Source: Kingella oralis
GTDB lineage: Bacteria; Pseudomonadota; Gammaproteobacteria; Burkholderiales; Neisseriaceae
Direction of reading: 5' to 3'
Assembly: GCA_905373195.1 (NCBI GenBank)
Contig: CAJPSG010000093.1
Location: 1 to 5,516, forward strand
DNA: 5,516 nucleotides
How positions within the stretch are numbered: the first letter of the stretch is position 1; every line of letters starts with the position of its first letter. Shown here piece after piece: positions 5,011 through 5,516 of the stretch. Under the pieces are notes generated by a model. It was not told where the DNA came from. It worked only from the letters and a program-made list of their open reading frames with translations, and did not search any database. Made by a program: the position numbers and the translations under genes.

Positions 5011-5022
5011 AGGCAGCCTGAA
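5011..5022 (+). repeat. DNA uptake sequence, perfect single copy
   Basis: Exact AGGCAGCCTGAA, unpaired, between the rpsI terminator and the lipoprotein gene. Since a dedicated terminator precedes it, this copy is likely to serve uptake only. Confidence 0.9.
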
Positions 5023-5122
5023 AATGAAATATAGAAAGAAATAGCGTAATAGTGGCATAGGCGTTGCTTAATCGTTTAATGGTTTTCCCCCTAATCCTTT
5101 TTACCATGCAAAGGACTCTATG

Positions 5123-5516
5123 ATGAAACTGACTCAAACATTGCTGTACTCTTTGGTTGCTGTATCGCTGATGGCGTGCTCATCGGACGGTGGCTCAACG
5201 CACGTGGACATTGGTGGCAACAACCCCACCCCCACACCTAACACCCCCAACAATCCAAATAATCCCAATAACCCTAATAATCCCAACAACCCCAGCTATC
5301 AAGCAAATGGCAGCAACAACGGCATCACTTCCGCCGTGGCACAAGACAAAACGCTGTATTCCTTAACCCATTCTTGGAAAGTGCAACCGCCCACCAGTGC
5401 GCAAATGGCGAGCGTTCAGGCTGCCGTTGCCAATACCAACAAGCTCCGCGCCGAAGTGGGCTTGCCCGCATTGAAATATGACGAGCGATTGTCGGCTTAC
5501 GCGCAACGCCGCGCCG
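5123..5516 (+). CDS. CAP-domain lipoprotein, 3' end beyond window
   Basis: 131 complete codons are visible. ATG 5123 is preferred over the in-frame ATG at 5120, because the AAGGA site (5111-5115) is 7 bases from the former and 4 from the latter. The N-terminus is a lipoprotein signal (MKLTQTLLYSLVAVSLMAC) with lipobox LMAC and lipidated C19. A Gly/Asn/Pro-rich linker (23-57) holds five NNP units (43-57). From about residue 97, VQAAVANTNKLRAEVGLPAL followed by YDERLSAYAQRRA matches the opening helix of CAP (SCP/PR-1) domains, with the N..R...G...L..D..L...A pattern. Bacterial CAP proteins are secreted or surface-anchored; their activity is mostly unknown. The CAP catalytic histidines lie beyond the window, so completeness cannot be judged. 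No convincing promoter is seen in 5023-5110. Confidence 0.85.
   Translation, partial: MKLTQTLLYSLVAVSLMACSSDGGSTHVDIGGNNPTPTPNTPNNPNNPNNPNNPNNPSYQANGSNNGITSAVAQDKTLYSLTHSWKVQPPTSAQMASVQAAVANTNKLRAEVGLPALKYDERLSAYAQRRA
5249..5293 (+). repeat. Five tandem 9-base units encoding Asn-Asn-Pro
   Basis: Units read AAC-AAT-CCA, AAT-AAT-CCC, AAT-AAC-CCT, AAT-AAT-CCC and AAC-AAC-CCC. The protein repeat is exact but codons vary, so it is an older, protein-level spacer between the lipid anchor and the CAP domain. Nine-base units keep frame if copy number changes. Confidence 0.85.
5415..5426 (-). repeat. Degenerate DUS inside the CAP lipoprotein gene (11/12)
   Basis: TTCAGGCTGCCG on + is a minus-strand DUS with only its first base changed. 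The inner ten bases are kept. It codes V-Q-A-A in the lipoprotein frame. Confidence 0.55.

Noticed and set aside
4852..5034. 60-codon + frame overlapping the rpsI end
   Set aside because: It runs through the terminator hairpin and a DUS, and has no ribosome site or protein character.

Overview
The window looks like chromosomal DNA from a member of the Neisseriaceae, most likely a Kingella-type organism. The strongest evidence is the 12-mer AGGCAGCCTGAA. I count 16 perfect copies on the two strands, where chance predicts far fewer than one, and this matches the DNA uptake sequence (DUS) dialect described for Kingella (AG-kingDUS). GC-rich, C-ending codon use, the rplM-rpsI pair and an ApaH of about 270 residues fit that family. 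I cannot name the species.

Left part (1-1240) is decayed or partial sequence. The + strand opens with the last codons of what may be an NAD(P)-binding oxidoreductase, whose stop codon lies inside a DUS. A short minus-strand fragment of unknown identity (75-214) follows. Then comes a minus-strand NAD-dependent epimerase/dehydratase (387-1123) with two in-frame stops and two frameshifts, clearly a pseudogene. DUS inverted repeats separate these pieces.

Middle part (1282-4058) is a + strand series. apaH (diadenosine tetraphosphate hydrolase) stands alone between DUS hairpins. After a 379-base gap comes a strong sigma70 promoter (2403-2431) driving a secreted two-cysteine protein resembling the Neisseria adhesin complex protein / MliC lysozyme-inhibitor type. 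After two more DUS hairpins come a 57-residue two-helix membrane protein and, 5 bases later, a family 2 glycosyltransferase of the LPS-core (LgtF/WaaE-like) kind. These three may form an envelope-related transcription unit.

Right part (4033-5516): the ribosomal protein operon rplM-rpsI starts from a near-consensus promoter lying inside the 3' end of the glycosyltransferase gene and ends at a UUCG-tetraloop terminator. A CAP-domain lipoprotein with an Asn-Asn-Pro repeat linker begins after it and runs off the window.

The most interesting spot is 4033-4061. A run of eight C is at once the proline codons near the end of the glycosyltransferase and the 17-bp spacer of the rplM promoter. Loss of one C would change the spacer and also put the glycosyltransferase in frame with L13 with no stop between. 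I see no CRISPR array, tRNA, rRNA, insertion sequence or defence system.
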